Under the pieces are notes generated by a model. It did not search any database and was not told where the DNA came from. It saw only the letters and a list, made by a program, of their open reading frames with translations. Made by a program: the position numbers and the translations under genes. This document shows positions 25,501 through 37,470 of a stretch of DNA of 64,000 bases, piece by piece (within the stretch, counting starts at the first letter, position 1; each line of letters starts with the position of its first letter). Source of the DNA: Membranipora membranacea (lineage: Eukaryota; Bryozoa; Gymnolaemata; Cheilostomatida; Membraniporidae); assembly GCA_914767715.1 (NCBI GenBank), contig OU612065.1, positions 18,414,001-18,478,000 of the forward strand, read 5' to 3'.

Positions 25501-27759
25501 GTTATCTTTCTCGGCTGCTGAAGTAATGCTATGTTACATTGACAAGACGTAAAGAAAACCCAGTGTCGCTATGGTACAAAGAAGCAAATGTCTCAGAGTG
25601 AATCTGCAAGCAGAGCATAATTGTAACATCATAGTTTGGGATTTGAGCAAATGAAGTACCTCATAGTGGAATCTCCTTTCCTATCTTTTCCGTCACCAAT
25701 AAGATTTTCTTTGAATTCTTTGTTGAGCCCCGCGCTGAAGTTCACAGCATGTATAGTTTGTGGGATGTCTCGCGGTACCTCATCTGATATTTTCACTGTA
25801 GAATTCAACCTAGACACACTCTTTCGGAATTTCCTACATAAACACGTCAGAGAGAAATGAGATGACAGTCAAACACAATTACTGCTGAATTGGCTAGTTT
25901 AGGATTTGGCGTATACTTTTCATTAAATTTTTTTTATCCAAATCTTCACTTTTTTGGGCAAAGTCTTCAGCTATAGCGACTGGTCCAAGTTTTCAGTGTT
26001 TTACGCTTTACTTTTTTTAGTAATTTTGTTTGCCCAGAACAGTCAACACTTAGTCTAGTTTGGTTAGCTGCAAACTATCATATAGCTCACCCAGTTCACT
26101 GATGTGGGAAAAAGTCAATTCAGCTTAATTATTTGAAGACAATTTGTTTGTCTAGGCTAGGTTTCCTTTACTTTCTCTTAGCACTCTATGTTACTAATAC
26201 GAAATCAATACCATTGCCATTCATACCGTCATGAACTGTGCAAATCATTAGACAGTCAAGAAAAATGAAAACAAAACGCTGTAGGTCTACTTGAGTGAGG
26301 CAAAAATCAAACGAGTAGGCTATGCTGTAGGATATCGATACCTTCATGCATGCACGGGACTGAGACCTCACTATAATCCATAATGGCAACTGACCAAATG
26401 CTTACAATCTTAATAAGATTTCTCTCTTGCCACCCTCTGCTCTGCTTATGCGGGTAAATGGGCGGAGATCATCTCTCCTTCCACAGCAAGATAAAATAGG
26501 CCCGTGTATGCTCTGGCCTGCATGAACACTGCAACCAATATTCTGCAGTCCGTTTTTAAGAAACGTGTTTAAAAATAAATAAACACCTGATTTTAACCAA
26601 ACAATTTGTTCAACCAACAAAGTTTAGTCTCTCAAAGTAGAATATGGTATATACTCACGAGTCAAACTCAAAGTAAGAGTTATTGAGAGTTGTCCGGACA
26701 TCGCTATCCCAGTACACGCTTCTCGGCAGACTGCTAAGCTTCTCATTTGACGATATCGTGTGATTGTTTAGTAGAAATCTGTCATATAGAACTCTAACTT
26801 GAGTTGCCAGAGTTTCTGCTGATTTCTTTTTGGTTTGAAAATAATCACTGAGCTCTGTACGTAGTTCATGCACTATAGCGGTGCCGTTCTTTTTCTCAAA
26901 TGTATAGTTTGCTGTATCTAATAAAGATTGGGTGATGTCTCTTTTTATCCCATCATTAGCGAGCTATAAGAACAGAATCATGGATTTAGTGGAAAGCAGA
27001 GGACTATATTGTTTAACGCTTCCAAGGACTGACAGAGTTATTGTCATGACAGGTGCAAGTGACATGCCCATCATAATTCGCAAAATGCTCAAATAACGGC
27101 AAGATTGAGAATAATACATGACATCAAACACTGTTCTAAGAGATTATTTATTTATCCATAAGAAAACAGTCCTGCACATGTTGGATTAAATATTTAACTG
27201 GAGCAAAATGCAATTAAATCAAATCTATAATTTTTCTTAGGACCAAATTTTTGTCAACCTGTCCATCTTAGCCTTGTCATAAGGCCACTATAGAAAAGTG
27301 AGCACGTGACAAGGCTACTTCCATCTAGATGAAGCTATAGCCCCTCTACTTGATAACCCTCCTTTCCTCCCCATCTTACATCATAAAGGGAGTTGATATA
27401 AATTTTTAACTATAAACATAGAAATATCTTCTATATTTGTTTGTTTGTTTTAATGTACACTCTTTATCCAAAGATGCTAACATAGAGATAAAAATGAATT
27501 ATGAGATAAAAAACCCCTTGGAGAGAGGAAAAAGAAAAGACATAAGTTATAAAAATAATACATGCTAGGAAAAATAGACTGGACACACCATGATGAGGCG
27601 GACACATACCTGAGATATGTAATTCTGAATCATGATAGCCCAGTTTTGAACATCTCCAGCTAATGTCCCAGTTTTCTCTTCTGGTTGGTAAGAAGGAGAG
27701 AAGAATTCTCCATTGATCACACAAACCACAAGCAAGAGCTCGAAAAATATGTATGCCAT
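13323..27759 (-). CDS. Voltage-gated calcium channel alpha2delta-like subunit (VWA and Cache domains)
   Basis: Twenty coding exons in phase, about 1227 residues: 27610-27759, 26659-26963, 25660-25833, 24225-24389, 22652-22783, 21695-21823, 21269-21390, 20779-20947, 20349-20642, 19623-19767, 18694-18918, 18151-18316, 17290-17476, 16511-16666, 15983-16200, 15414-15630, 14977-15155, 14516-14689, 13918-14080, 13323-13536. Residues 1-18 are a signal peptide. A VWA_N-type region (RWQYFGSTAGVFR at 210-222) leads into the VWA domain, with MIDAS core D263-C-S-L-S267 and later LITDGKD. Cache-like segments follow (LGVMVTHAIPIV; TIGVIGVDCTLDEIEF; KIITISQALF). Cysteine-rich regions and TNLFLLVIEN resemble alpha2delta C-termini. 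Residues 1203-1227 form a hydrophobic tail after AG, as in GPI-anchored alpha2delta proteins. CACHD1 is the alternative, but it has a membrane segment with a cytoplasmic tail and a degenerate MIDAS. The donor at 14977 is the least certain boundary. Confidence 0.88.
14139..14312. repeat. Minisatellite, period about 20 bp
   Basis: Eight to nine degenerate units of the form gtgacaggtacccttat run in tandem, many carrying the GGTACC hexamer. It is intronic in the alpha2delta-like gene, about 60 bp outside the exon at 13918-14080. Confidence 0.8.
17018..17180. repeat. Foldback (hairpin) repeat, family A
   Basis: The left arm contains gtattcggagttgctccccc and the right arm ggggaagcaactggaatgca, its imperfect reverse complement. 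Similar to the hairpin at 19824-19955. Intronic in the alpha2delta-like gene; it starts near a poly(G) run. Confidence 0.6.
19824..19955. repeat. Foldback (hairpin) repeat, family A
   Basis: The arms are cttgcctgcattcagagctg plus ctccccttccact on the left, and the reverse complement (agtggaagggagcagctgaa atgcaggca) on the right at 19919-19951. It is a short non-coding palindrome typical of foldback MITEs, intronic between exons 19623-19767 and 20349-20642. Confidence 0.7.
21163..21240. repeat. Partial foldback repeat, family B
   Basis: About 78 bp matching the right arm of the element at 23114-23580 (aacctggagagaggacaact, then gagctctgaaaactgtctat). It starts to abut the donor of exon 21269-21390, leaving under 30 bp of ordinary intron. 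Confidence 0.6.
23114..23580. repeat. Foldback MITE, family B, full palindrome
   Basis: The terminal sequence tatagacagttttctgagct pairs with agctcagaaaattgtctata. The arms run inward about 170 bp with shared blocks such as ctctctccagtttggtactt and taacccacgccgcatagg, leaving a centre of about 110 bp. There is no open reading frame. It is intronic between exons 22652-22783 and 24225-24389. Confidence 0.75.
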
Positions 27760-27954
27760 ATCGCTGAGCCTGACTCCAATGTAAGAACTGTGTAATAAGT
27801 CAAAGAGCAATCAACTCACAGTCTGCAAATAAAACAAGACAATGTAGTTTTAGTCATCACATTTGAGAGAAATTTAATCGCTGTGACAAATAGGCCTATG
27901 GACAGAATTTAAGTAGTTGCTAAAATTCAACCTGAATTAAAAATACGCAAAGTG

Positions 27955-28230
27955 GATCTTTGTCAGGTATGCCACCACTTTGCAAGAACGCCATATACAA
28001 AGGACGAAATAGCTTTACAGGGATCAAACACAAATTCACTCATATCTGCTCAGGCTTTGCAAGAAGACACCAGATGCTATACCAAATACCACATACCAAC
28101 ACGGTATCTCATATGAACAGCTTCTTCATCAAAACTGCGAAGCTTTGGAACCAACTTCCACCAGGCAGCTCGCTGCTTACAGGTCCCCCAGTGGCAGGTT
28201 AGGGTGTATGGCTTTCTAAATTTGGTAATC
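27955..28230 (+). mobile_element. LINE ORF2 C-terminal remnant
   Basis: An open stretch at 27960-28202 reads YQIPHTNTVSHMNSF, then FIKTAKLWNQLPP. The pattern (S)FF...WN.LP is the conserved end of many LINE reverse-transcriptase ORFs. Only the last 80 codons or so remain. It lies about 0.2 kb upstream of the alpha2delta-like start codon, in what should be its promoter or 5' UTR region. Confidence 0.55.
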
Positions 28231-29531
28231 AGTTATTAACCCGGAAACGAAATACGGATATATGAGATTGCCTCATCTCAATAACCTTCATCAGAAGTTG
28301 GAGATTACTCGACAAGTTCCAAGTAGTATAGGCCCTAGCTGAGCCTAACTGTAATTAGCTGACTCACAAGGTTTAATGAAGGTCGGAACTTAAATTTTGA
28401 GTTTAATTTAACCAAACTTTTGGAAAGTGTGTTATACACTACCAAGCTACAGACACTGAGACTTAAATCAAAACATTTGTACTCTGAGTTGCAGCATCAA
28501 ACCTGGCTAGTCAAATCTTTGTCTTTTGTTAGGTGACCAGCAAATATGAAGGTGGAGTTTGTATTGTGATTGGGCTCCAGAGCATTACTTACACTTAGAT
28601 TAGGTTATTAGTTCAGATGTAACACACAACATCAGTGTCACCCTACAGCAGTGTCATCATTGATAATCCTCAATTACCACATCAGACAGTACATTTAGAG
28701 CTTGTGGAGTTCTGACCTTTTCACTCTGCCAAGTAACTGTGAATGAGTGTGCAGAGCTTTAGCTAGGAGGTAATGAACAAAACACTGTCTGTACACACTA
28801 GCAGGCCATCAGCATTGACACTACATTACACATAAATAATTAATTAATGAAATGCTCAATCAGTTGGTGGTAGTTGTTAGTTTTCACTTGTAATATTCCC
28901 TGCTGTCATTGATAAAGTCAGGAAACACATCTGCAACCAATTCTTCAGGAGTTTATACACTGTTATCAGTAGAAAATGGAGTCAGTTGGTGCTCACTAGT
29001 TAAGCAGTAGAGAGAATGACTTACAAACTGGGAACATATTAGAGAATCAATAAACTAATGCAAGAAAGTTTTAGTCTCAGTAGTTTTATGATAGGTACAA
29101 CTTTGAGATATAAAATATGTATTCAGTGGAATATAGTGGCTTACATACTTTAATGTTACCCGCCATAAATTCCCCCAATATATTTTTATTCATAATAGCC
29201 TGATTTTGGTGAATATCTTCCTAATAATACCTCTCAGGATGTATATTGACAGCAGATATATCGAGTTTCAGAGTCAATAGCCAGAGTAGACATTTTTGTA
29301 AAGCCAATAGGAATTAGGATAGTCTACATCATATTCACCAATTTTAGGATCCCCTGGTTTTAAATGTATAATTTGGTTCTTCACAAGCACCTCTAAATGT
29401 GTCATTTCCTCTCTCAAAAAATTTGGCAGGTTACTGACTCACAGCAGGTGTCATGACACATTTTTCACTTGAATAATCACCTAAAAATTGAGAATCATCA
29501 AATTTTACATTGTCTCAGATAATCTGCAACC
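28231..29531. other. Intergenic region between divergent alpha2delta-like and GIPC genes
   Basis: The two flanking genes are transcribed away from each other, so this 1.3 kb (1.8 kb including the LINE remnant) must hold both promoters or upstream untranslated exons. I see no TATA box or CpG-rich stretch that I would call. Confidence 0.45.
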
Positions 29532-32500
29532 ATGCCACTCTTTGGGAAGAAAAAGAATGATCCTCAGAAATCAATAGATCAGAGGTCAAAGCAAATGCCA
29601 ACCAATGGAAACACTCAAAACTCACCTGTCACCAGCAGTAAAATGAAGACAGCCACACCCTCTATAGTAGGATCACCAACAAGTCCTGACTCAGATAACG
29701 GTCATTCATTTCAAGCAGATGAAATGGCACAGACCAGACCAAAGCTCATATTCCACTGTCAGCAAGCACATGGCAGCCCTACTGCCACTATATCAGGTTT
29801 CACCAATGTCAAGGAGTTGTATGGAGCTATTGCTGAAGCATTTAAAATGGAAGTTACTGATGTAAGTCAATTGATCATGATTTTCCTCTTTAAACTTGAG
29901 TGATCCTGTTTGAAGTACTGTATAACTTTCCTTCCATGCACTACAAGTCTGTTGTGTTTGACTCTCATGAACAGATGACTGAAGATATCCATTTGATTCT
30001 TCTCTACTGAGTACACTTTTTTTATATACTTGCTGGTGCTCATACTGAAGAGTGAAATGATGTGTGGTCTGACCATGGGGTGCGCTAACGCTGATCAATG
30101 AACTCGAGAGTACACATCGATTTAACAAAACACAACTTGTGTAAATAAATCATTTAACAATCATAGCACATATTATCTCAATTACATAGGCCTAGGCCTA
30201 TCTGCTACACTAGCGTCCCCACAGTTGGTATGGTCAATGATGCTCAGCTCTTGTCTTCAGTCATATTCCCTTGAGCTTTTAAAATTCATCAATGTTGTGC
30301 CACCAACTGTTGTATGAACAATGTTGATAGTTTTCTACTTTGTTTTTTGTAGATACTGTTTTGTACGCTGAACACACACAAAGTGGATATGTCTCGCTTG
30401 TTGGGAGGTCAGATAGGCTTAGATGACTTTATTTTTGCCCACGTAAAAGGTCGCCCTAAAGAGGTTGAGGTCATGAAGGATGATGACGCATTAGGTTTGA
30501 CTATAACTGACAATGGTGCTGGTTTCGCATTCATCAAACGTATCAAAGAAGGCAGCATCGTCAGTAAGATTGACGGCATATTCGTCGGAGATCACATAGA
30601 AAAGATCAACGGTATCAGCACAATCGGAAAAAGACATTTTGAAGTGGCTAAGATGCTGAAGGAACTGCCAAGAAGTGCAGCATTTCTGTTACGTGTGGTG
30701 GAGCCCATGAAATCAGGATTTTGTAAGTGATAGCCACTATATGATAATTTATTGTGGGAAACGCTGCTCATAATTTATTGGTCGGCACTGCTGTTTCTGC
30801 TTCATAAAAACATGGCATTGATTGAAGCATGCTCTCATGAAATCTGAGTAGGAGGTAGTCCTCTAACACGCAGGTGTTGGAGAACCTGGGGTTGAATGCA
30901 GTCTTCCGGGCTCCGTTGGTGTCCTAGATATGCTCTCTAACTGCCAATTGAGAGCAACTCGGTGTCGTGCATCTATCTCAGTCTATGGACTGAGACAGAC
31001 CTCATGATTTTAACAAACAATTACCACATTACCAACATAGTCTTTTGTCATTTTTTGTATGCCAAAGAATGTCGTCAGTCAGCATCAGCTTGCCATCCAG
31101 ACATTTTGTTAATTCTTTGGCACAGTGCGCAACTTCCAATATGATGTCATTAACAATAACCTGAACCAACCAAATTGTGTCAGGGGCCCGATATTATCTT
31201 CCCCTAAGATCCTCCCCATATTCTTCTTGGTGACTCTGTAATGTGTAAATCAACCAAAATCATCAACTGAATTGCTACTGCACCCAATGAGAGGGAGTTC
31301 ATTGCTGCACCTAACTCAGAGAGACGTATTGCTGTCTGGCTTGTGATTTTACTGACCTAAGACTTCACAGTATTAACCATCCCACTTATCACATAGGTTA
31401 GATTGATGAGCTTGGTAATTGGCTACTTAGCATAGTTTGCCTTCTTGTGAAAATAGTGACAGGGGTCAAGTATTTGCTGTTGAGGTCTGAATAACTTGCT
31501 ATGCAAATGCTCTGAGACTCAGTGTGACATCGCTCTCAGTAGAACAGGATCGGCCCCAGGACAGTGATGTCATATTAACTGTGGTTACTCACACTGGCTG
31601 ACTTTAAACTTGTTCCTTGTAGACTAGTTGATGATGGCAGCTTATCAAATATGTGATTTAAACATCTCGTTTCTTTTGATGCAAAATCTTACCCTTGTTG
31701 ACATTCTAGCTGTTAAGCATGTTCAATATCTCTTAACCTGTTAGCTAAATTGCTTTGAAATGGATTTTTCCTGACAAAAAACTGTTTTGTGTGGCCTATT
31801 CAAGTAGGATTGTTTGGACAGCTAATTGCTCTTTTATTTTAGCAAACATAGGAGGTGCTAATAGAGGTGGAAACAAAAAATCGGGTAATATAGGGACAGG
31901 CAAGGAAACCCTACGACTCAGATCAAAAGGCCCAGCAGAGGTGGAAGTGGTGAGTGGAACTATTTATGACAAGGATTATAATTCAAAGCACAGGGCATTC
32001 ATTGAAAAAATATTGTCTTATCCCTAGACTATGAATGTGGCTTCTTCCTTATGGCTGTAATTGATTGTAAAACTTAAATATGGGAAGCACCCATGAGTAG
32101 CTACTCCTAGGTTTAAGTTCTCCACACCTAACACGTTGTCTTCAGCTCTCGAAATGAGCACTTGCAGGGTATAATTACTGATATCAAACTAAAACATATC
32201 TAATATTACATCTCGATATCAACCCAATCTACAGGTTCAAGTATCCCTAAGTGTAGGTCTGCGAAGATTATACTTCTAATCAATGAACTCCTCTATCCTC
32301 TATCTTGGTTAGTTGAGGACATTGTACATGAGAACATGAGCCAGTTCTCTCCATATGAAAAAGCTACCATCATTCCACCCTCCCTGATTCCATCCTGATT
32401 GATGTAGTTTCGACAAGCGTTATGAAACTAAGAGTTGTCTTCCTTTTGTTGAGTGAATCGGGCCTGTCTGAGTATTTATGTCATTATATTACCATATTTC

Positions 32501-33551
32501 ATAAGGGAGTGTGTGGTGTGTACACGTTAGTTAGTTTTTATATGCATGGTGATTCAGCATTATCCGATTGTTACCACTCTTTTTAGCAATAGTAAAAAGA
32601 AGATTTGCTACTGATACTCACATGTCACAAGATGACAAGTCATGAGTATTATAAGGTGTAACGTGTGCAGTCCTAGCTTGAGTGACAAATCTTCTTTTGT
32701 TGAGGGCGGTAGTGTGCACCAAACCACCTAACTTCTACACTCATACTAAGTCTATCATACTGAGAATGAGTAATGACAGCTTGCCTACCTAGCACCTTGC
32801 TGTAATTGTCACCTTTGTTGTATGTCCTCTCTCTCACTGTTACAGCCAGATGATGTGGTTGATACAGCTATAGAAAAAATCAATACTAGACTGGAGTCAT
32901 TCCTCGGAATCAATGACAATGAGCTCGGTGAGACATTTTTAAGATAGCATTCTGTTAAACGCAGAAAATGTTATGGAATTATTTTGTTATCAGTTTTGTT
33001 TAATTCAATAACACCCTTATATGTCATTTGGCATGATTTCACAACATCAATAAAAATCTATCGATGCGACGCCCACTAGATAATACCAATCTCTAATCAA
33101 ATTTGAATCTGACTCGCTGCAACTGTGGACTAAGTCTCTATGCTTGTCTGTACCCTCTCCCATGTCGGTGTCAGGCTTGCACACACTGTACTGTCTTATA
33201 AAACTGCCAACCACTCCAACAATTTTAGCAGTACAAACATAATTGCAACTAAGATCAGTTTACTATCAGATATACCTGAAGCTTCTCACATTTATTTGCT
33301 CAGCTGTAAATTGGCTCATAGCTTCAGCTGGTTTGAACTAACTAGTTGTCTCCTCTTGTTTTACAGCTCAGACAATTTGGGAGGTCGGCAATAGGATGAA
33401 AAACCCAGTGGAATTTACCGAGGAGCTGGAGAAGACAGAACTTGCAATGTTTGGCTTCTCCGATGAGTTTATATATGAACTATGGGGTGACATAGGTGAT
33501 GCCAAGGCTGGCAGACTTGTACAAGTCACTCAATTTGATGAGAACTTCTAA
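29532..33551 (+). CDS. GIPC: GIPC PDZ-domain adaptor protein
   Basis: Five coding exons: 29532-29861, 30353-30722, 31843-31949, 32846-32927 and 33367-33551, giving 357 residues (human GIPC1 has 333). The GH1 region includes [20 protein letters not shown] and [13 protein letters not shown]. The PDZ domain covers about 148-228, with the carboxylate-binding loop ALGLTI at 156-161 and [16 protein letters not shown]. The GH2 domain (about 270-345; [19 protein letters not shown]) is the myosin VI-binding part in known GIPCs. GIPC is a cytoplasmic adaptor linking receptors with PDZ-binding tails to myosin VI during endocytic transport. The start ATG follows a stop-rich leader, and MPLFGKKK matches the family N-terminus. 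The C-terminus is about ten residues longer than in vertebrates. Paralogue number cannot be assigned. Confidence 0.95.
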
Positions 33552-36500
33552 AGAGCTACAGCTGCCATCAAAAGTACAATGTTGTTTCAATGTTGAAATG
33601 AAGCTAATTTCAACATGTTATATACCTGTTTACTGTGGTGTTATCTTATCATGAAACCTTTCTCAAAATTCACTATTTGCTCTATCTGACCTTAATTTGG
33701 TCAAATTAATTGATGATTACAGACGTTGGATAGGAAGGTTATTTTCTGCCTCCCCCCTCCTTTTGTAGATGTGCTGACCAGATTAATCTTAGATATCTGT
33801 TTAAATTAAAGCGTGTAGCGAGACCAAGAAGACCTTGCTCATCTGTGAATGTTCCGTCATGCAACATTTTGTGACCAATCTTTATATATAGCTATTTTTC
33901 TTTCTGCTTCGTCCTGATATTCACATTCCAACTTTACGCATGCAAATCACATATACATCTATCTAGGAACTCTTTTTACTTGAATAGACATTATGATGTG
34001 ATAATTTCCATATCAAATACTACTTAAATTTTCATACATAGCAATTCTGTTTTGTCACAAGTTAAAGATTTGGGCACTTGTTACTGATTTGATAGTAAAA
34101 GCGCAGAAAAGATTTTTCCTCATGGATTTTTTGTTGTTTCTTTTCACCATTCACTAAGGTCATTGATTTAAGGTAGACATTATATTGTAATTGTACAATC
34201 TTGATATTGTTGGGTATTATTGAATATATTTTGGTAGGCTAAGTATTTTTCTTCCATCCAGTGACGACATCACAGATTTATTGCATTACAAAGAATAAAA
34301 TAAAGGTAGTTATCTATTCATTAGCTCAGCTGTTACATTTCATCCTTCTGCCTTATATGAAAGTGACCGTGATCTTGAATATGCCAGTGGGTTATAGAGA
34401 TCGATTCCCTATTCAAGTCTCGAACAGAGAGGAGAGTCTCACAGACTTGTAGTTGCTCCCTCACTATGTAAGAGTAGACAACTGCTTTAGTATTGCATCG
34501 TTATTAACCTCTCAGCATCTTCATTTACTTGGCCAGAGATCATGTTTTTATGACCAACATCTGTCTATGATTGAGAAATCTTATAAATCACATAAACCTA
34601 GCCTATGTGTTGGCTACATCAACCCTGCTCGCCCGCAGCTAGCAACTAATTAGTTCATTGCTGCAAGGTCGATTTCGCATGATGTTAATTGTGCAATAGA
34701 CAGGACGATGCACCAAATTCAGTTTTACTGCTTTTTAACTCTCATATAGAGAGAGGAAACAATAAATCAAGATTATTTGCTCATACCCTTGACTATCTAA
34801 CACCTTGGAATGCCATGCAGTTTGGATTGCAATGATCACAATTATATATTTCAGTTGCCGTTACCAAAGCCAACACCACTAACCCGTAAAACTTTACATT
34901 CTGCTGAAACTTAAAACTTCTCTCCATTGACTTTTTGATGCGGTTACATCTATAAGCAGGTCACCTTACTTACCTGAGTTATAACAGATGGGACTGGACA
35001 TGTCGCCCATCCTCCTCCGGAACATGTTTACATTAAAGATGATAATAAGCGAGACAAGATAATGTTTATTAGCTATAAGATAAGCCAGTAATAACCAAAC
35101 AAAGCTGTGAAAAGCTCCTCTTCAATTCACATGCTGGAGTCCTATTTAATTAAATGAAGTGTTCTCCCTTTCAAAACACTTCTTATAATCCACTTTGTAG
35201 ACTTGACCCACACTTCATCCAGATATCTGCTGTCCTAAATAGTGCAAACTTTACTTACTCTGCTATGCTATGCAAAGATTTTTTCTGTATTATCCGTTGC
35301 AGAGTGAAGATATGTTGGTACAAGTATGGCTGACAATGTCAATTCCATCTTCCATTGAGATGGCGAATTTCTTGAAAACACCCGATACACAAAAAGGTTG
35401 GACAGTAAAAATGAGATGAAATACTGTAACTATAAATTCGATAGTAGAAAATAAGATAACAAAGGCCCTAGGTAGCTTATTTTTAAAAAGTTTATATACT
35501 TGGTTAAGCCAAAAGTGTGAATATTTGGCTACATCATTTCTGCTTTTATAGAGTACTCACTATGCAACAAACAGCTGCGCTGCATTATTCCTAGCAGGGT
35601 TTCCAAAGAGTTCAATGGTTATATTATTATGAAGGGATTTATGCTGATTCCATTCTCTCTGTTGTGGTGATAGCATATTTAACCATTATTTTACAGGAAC
35701 AGTGATGAAAATTATGTTTACAGTGTTGGGACTTTTGTCTTTCACGAAACAGGCACCATGAGCTTGGCTGGTTTGTAGTTGAAGTTTAGTTAGGAGGATC
35801 ATTGTAAACATTGCAAATGTAAACAACAAAAACATTAATTAATACCATGAGTCTTTGCTGTCAACCCTCTGAAAGGAATTCAAACACAATCATGATTCAA
35901 ATCAAGCAGTTGTTGAGTTTTTCTGCAAACCTAACAAGAACCGGCCCACAATATGTCAGTTGGAAATCTATAGACATTTCTCACATATTCTGGTCGTCAA
36001 ACCATCATAAGTCTTTTCAGCTGCTAAGTGCAGAATTCTTTTAAGCTGGACTGATGCTACGTTGTGTAAATGTGGCAGTGATGATTGAGTTGAGTAAAAA
36101 CAATTTTTTAATGGAAGTGTGACCAGTAATTGCTGATACGATTCTTTTCGTTGATCTATCCTATACCAGTTTTATCTGTGGAGACGCGTGCCTGCTTCTT
36201 GACATTGACATAATGCAGATAAAATTATTTACATTTGACTCCATCCAACAAGCGTTTTATAGCCTGTTCTCCCACCACCATAAACCTTCGTATCATAAAT
36301 AACACTCTGCGTTTTGAAGTTATGAGGATCCCGAGCAATTCGATGTGAACAAGCAAGTGGCACACTCCTCCATATTTACCACTGATAAGGCTGGTACTAT
36401 AAATTCTAACCATCATCAGGGTACCCTCATAAAGTCGCGCAGTAAAACAGAGAGTTAGTTTACATTGTTTGGGCGGATTTGGTACTAGTAGGGCTTAGAT

Positions 36501-37470
36501 TTCACTTTCTCTTATAGCTTGCTTGTGTTTAGTTCTATGTTGGTGTCGTTTGGAGGGTGGTTCTTTACTTTACAATTTCGTGTAATCTCTGCGATTATCG
36601 GAACATTGGTTTGAAAACAATAAGCTAAGCCAGTGCTGTTGCAGGATTATTTGGGATGATATTCAAGTTGTCAGTGACATATCTTAGGCTGAATTTGCCG
36701 GGAGGCTACAGAAACTGGATACGCTTTGACTGGTTTTACTGGATAGACACTATGGTGCCGTAAGCATGATGACACAAACTGTATCACTGCTGTCTAAGAC
36801 ACTTTGACCTTGACAGCAGCACAGCTTGACTAGTTTGTTCGTCTGGCTCACGTTATGATAGAATGTTAGAAATCTTCAACTCTTTACTATTTCTTGTTGG
36901 AGCAACTTTGGGTTCTGCCGTTGGTCAGGGTTTGTCATGGCATTATTATTTTGTTTGAGTTCAGCTGTCTTAATGAGGTAACAGGCACTTTCAGCATTAT
37001 GGTGACTTTTATACCTATAAGGATTTCTTTATTGGAGGGTTTATGAGCAGATTTGGGTTTGCCACTTGGTCAGGTTTTGTCACAGCGATATTATTTTGTT
37101 TGAGATCAGATATTTATTTGAGATATGCGGTTCAACAATAGAGTTGCAATAGAGACCACCCTCCCTGATGGAACAATTGGAACATTGGCTGCCGCTTGCT
37201 GCCAGGACAAAGTTTGATTATCAGACAGTATACTTTGTTCATGCCGGCTCGCGTTAATCAGTTTTCTATCTAACAATAACATGTAATCAAAACACAAAAA
37301 AAGATCTGAAATAAATAGGGAGCATAACTATACGTAATTGCTAGCAAGATGATGATCTTTACAAAAAGAGTGGTGTATGTAAGTAAGTATGTAAACAATA
37401 CAAAAATAGAGTTGACTTTGCAGTAAAGAATTATAAATAGTAATTATATAACTTAAAGTTTTCGTCGCAG
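33552..37470. other. Intergenic region with GIPC 3' UTR
   Basis: The first part should be GIPC 3' UTR; overlapping AATAAA signals near 34292-34301 (gaataaaataaagg) could end it. The rest is AT-rich, with only short chance frames. It lies between convergent genes (GIPC plus, homeobox minus), so both 3' ends fall here. Confidence 0.45.

Noticed and set aside
34261-34653. Two adjacent plus-strand open frames downstream of GIPC
   Set aside because: They lie in the expected GIPC 3' UTR next to AATAAA signals and have no recognisable content.
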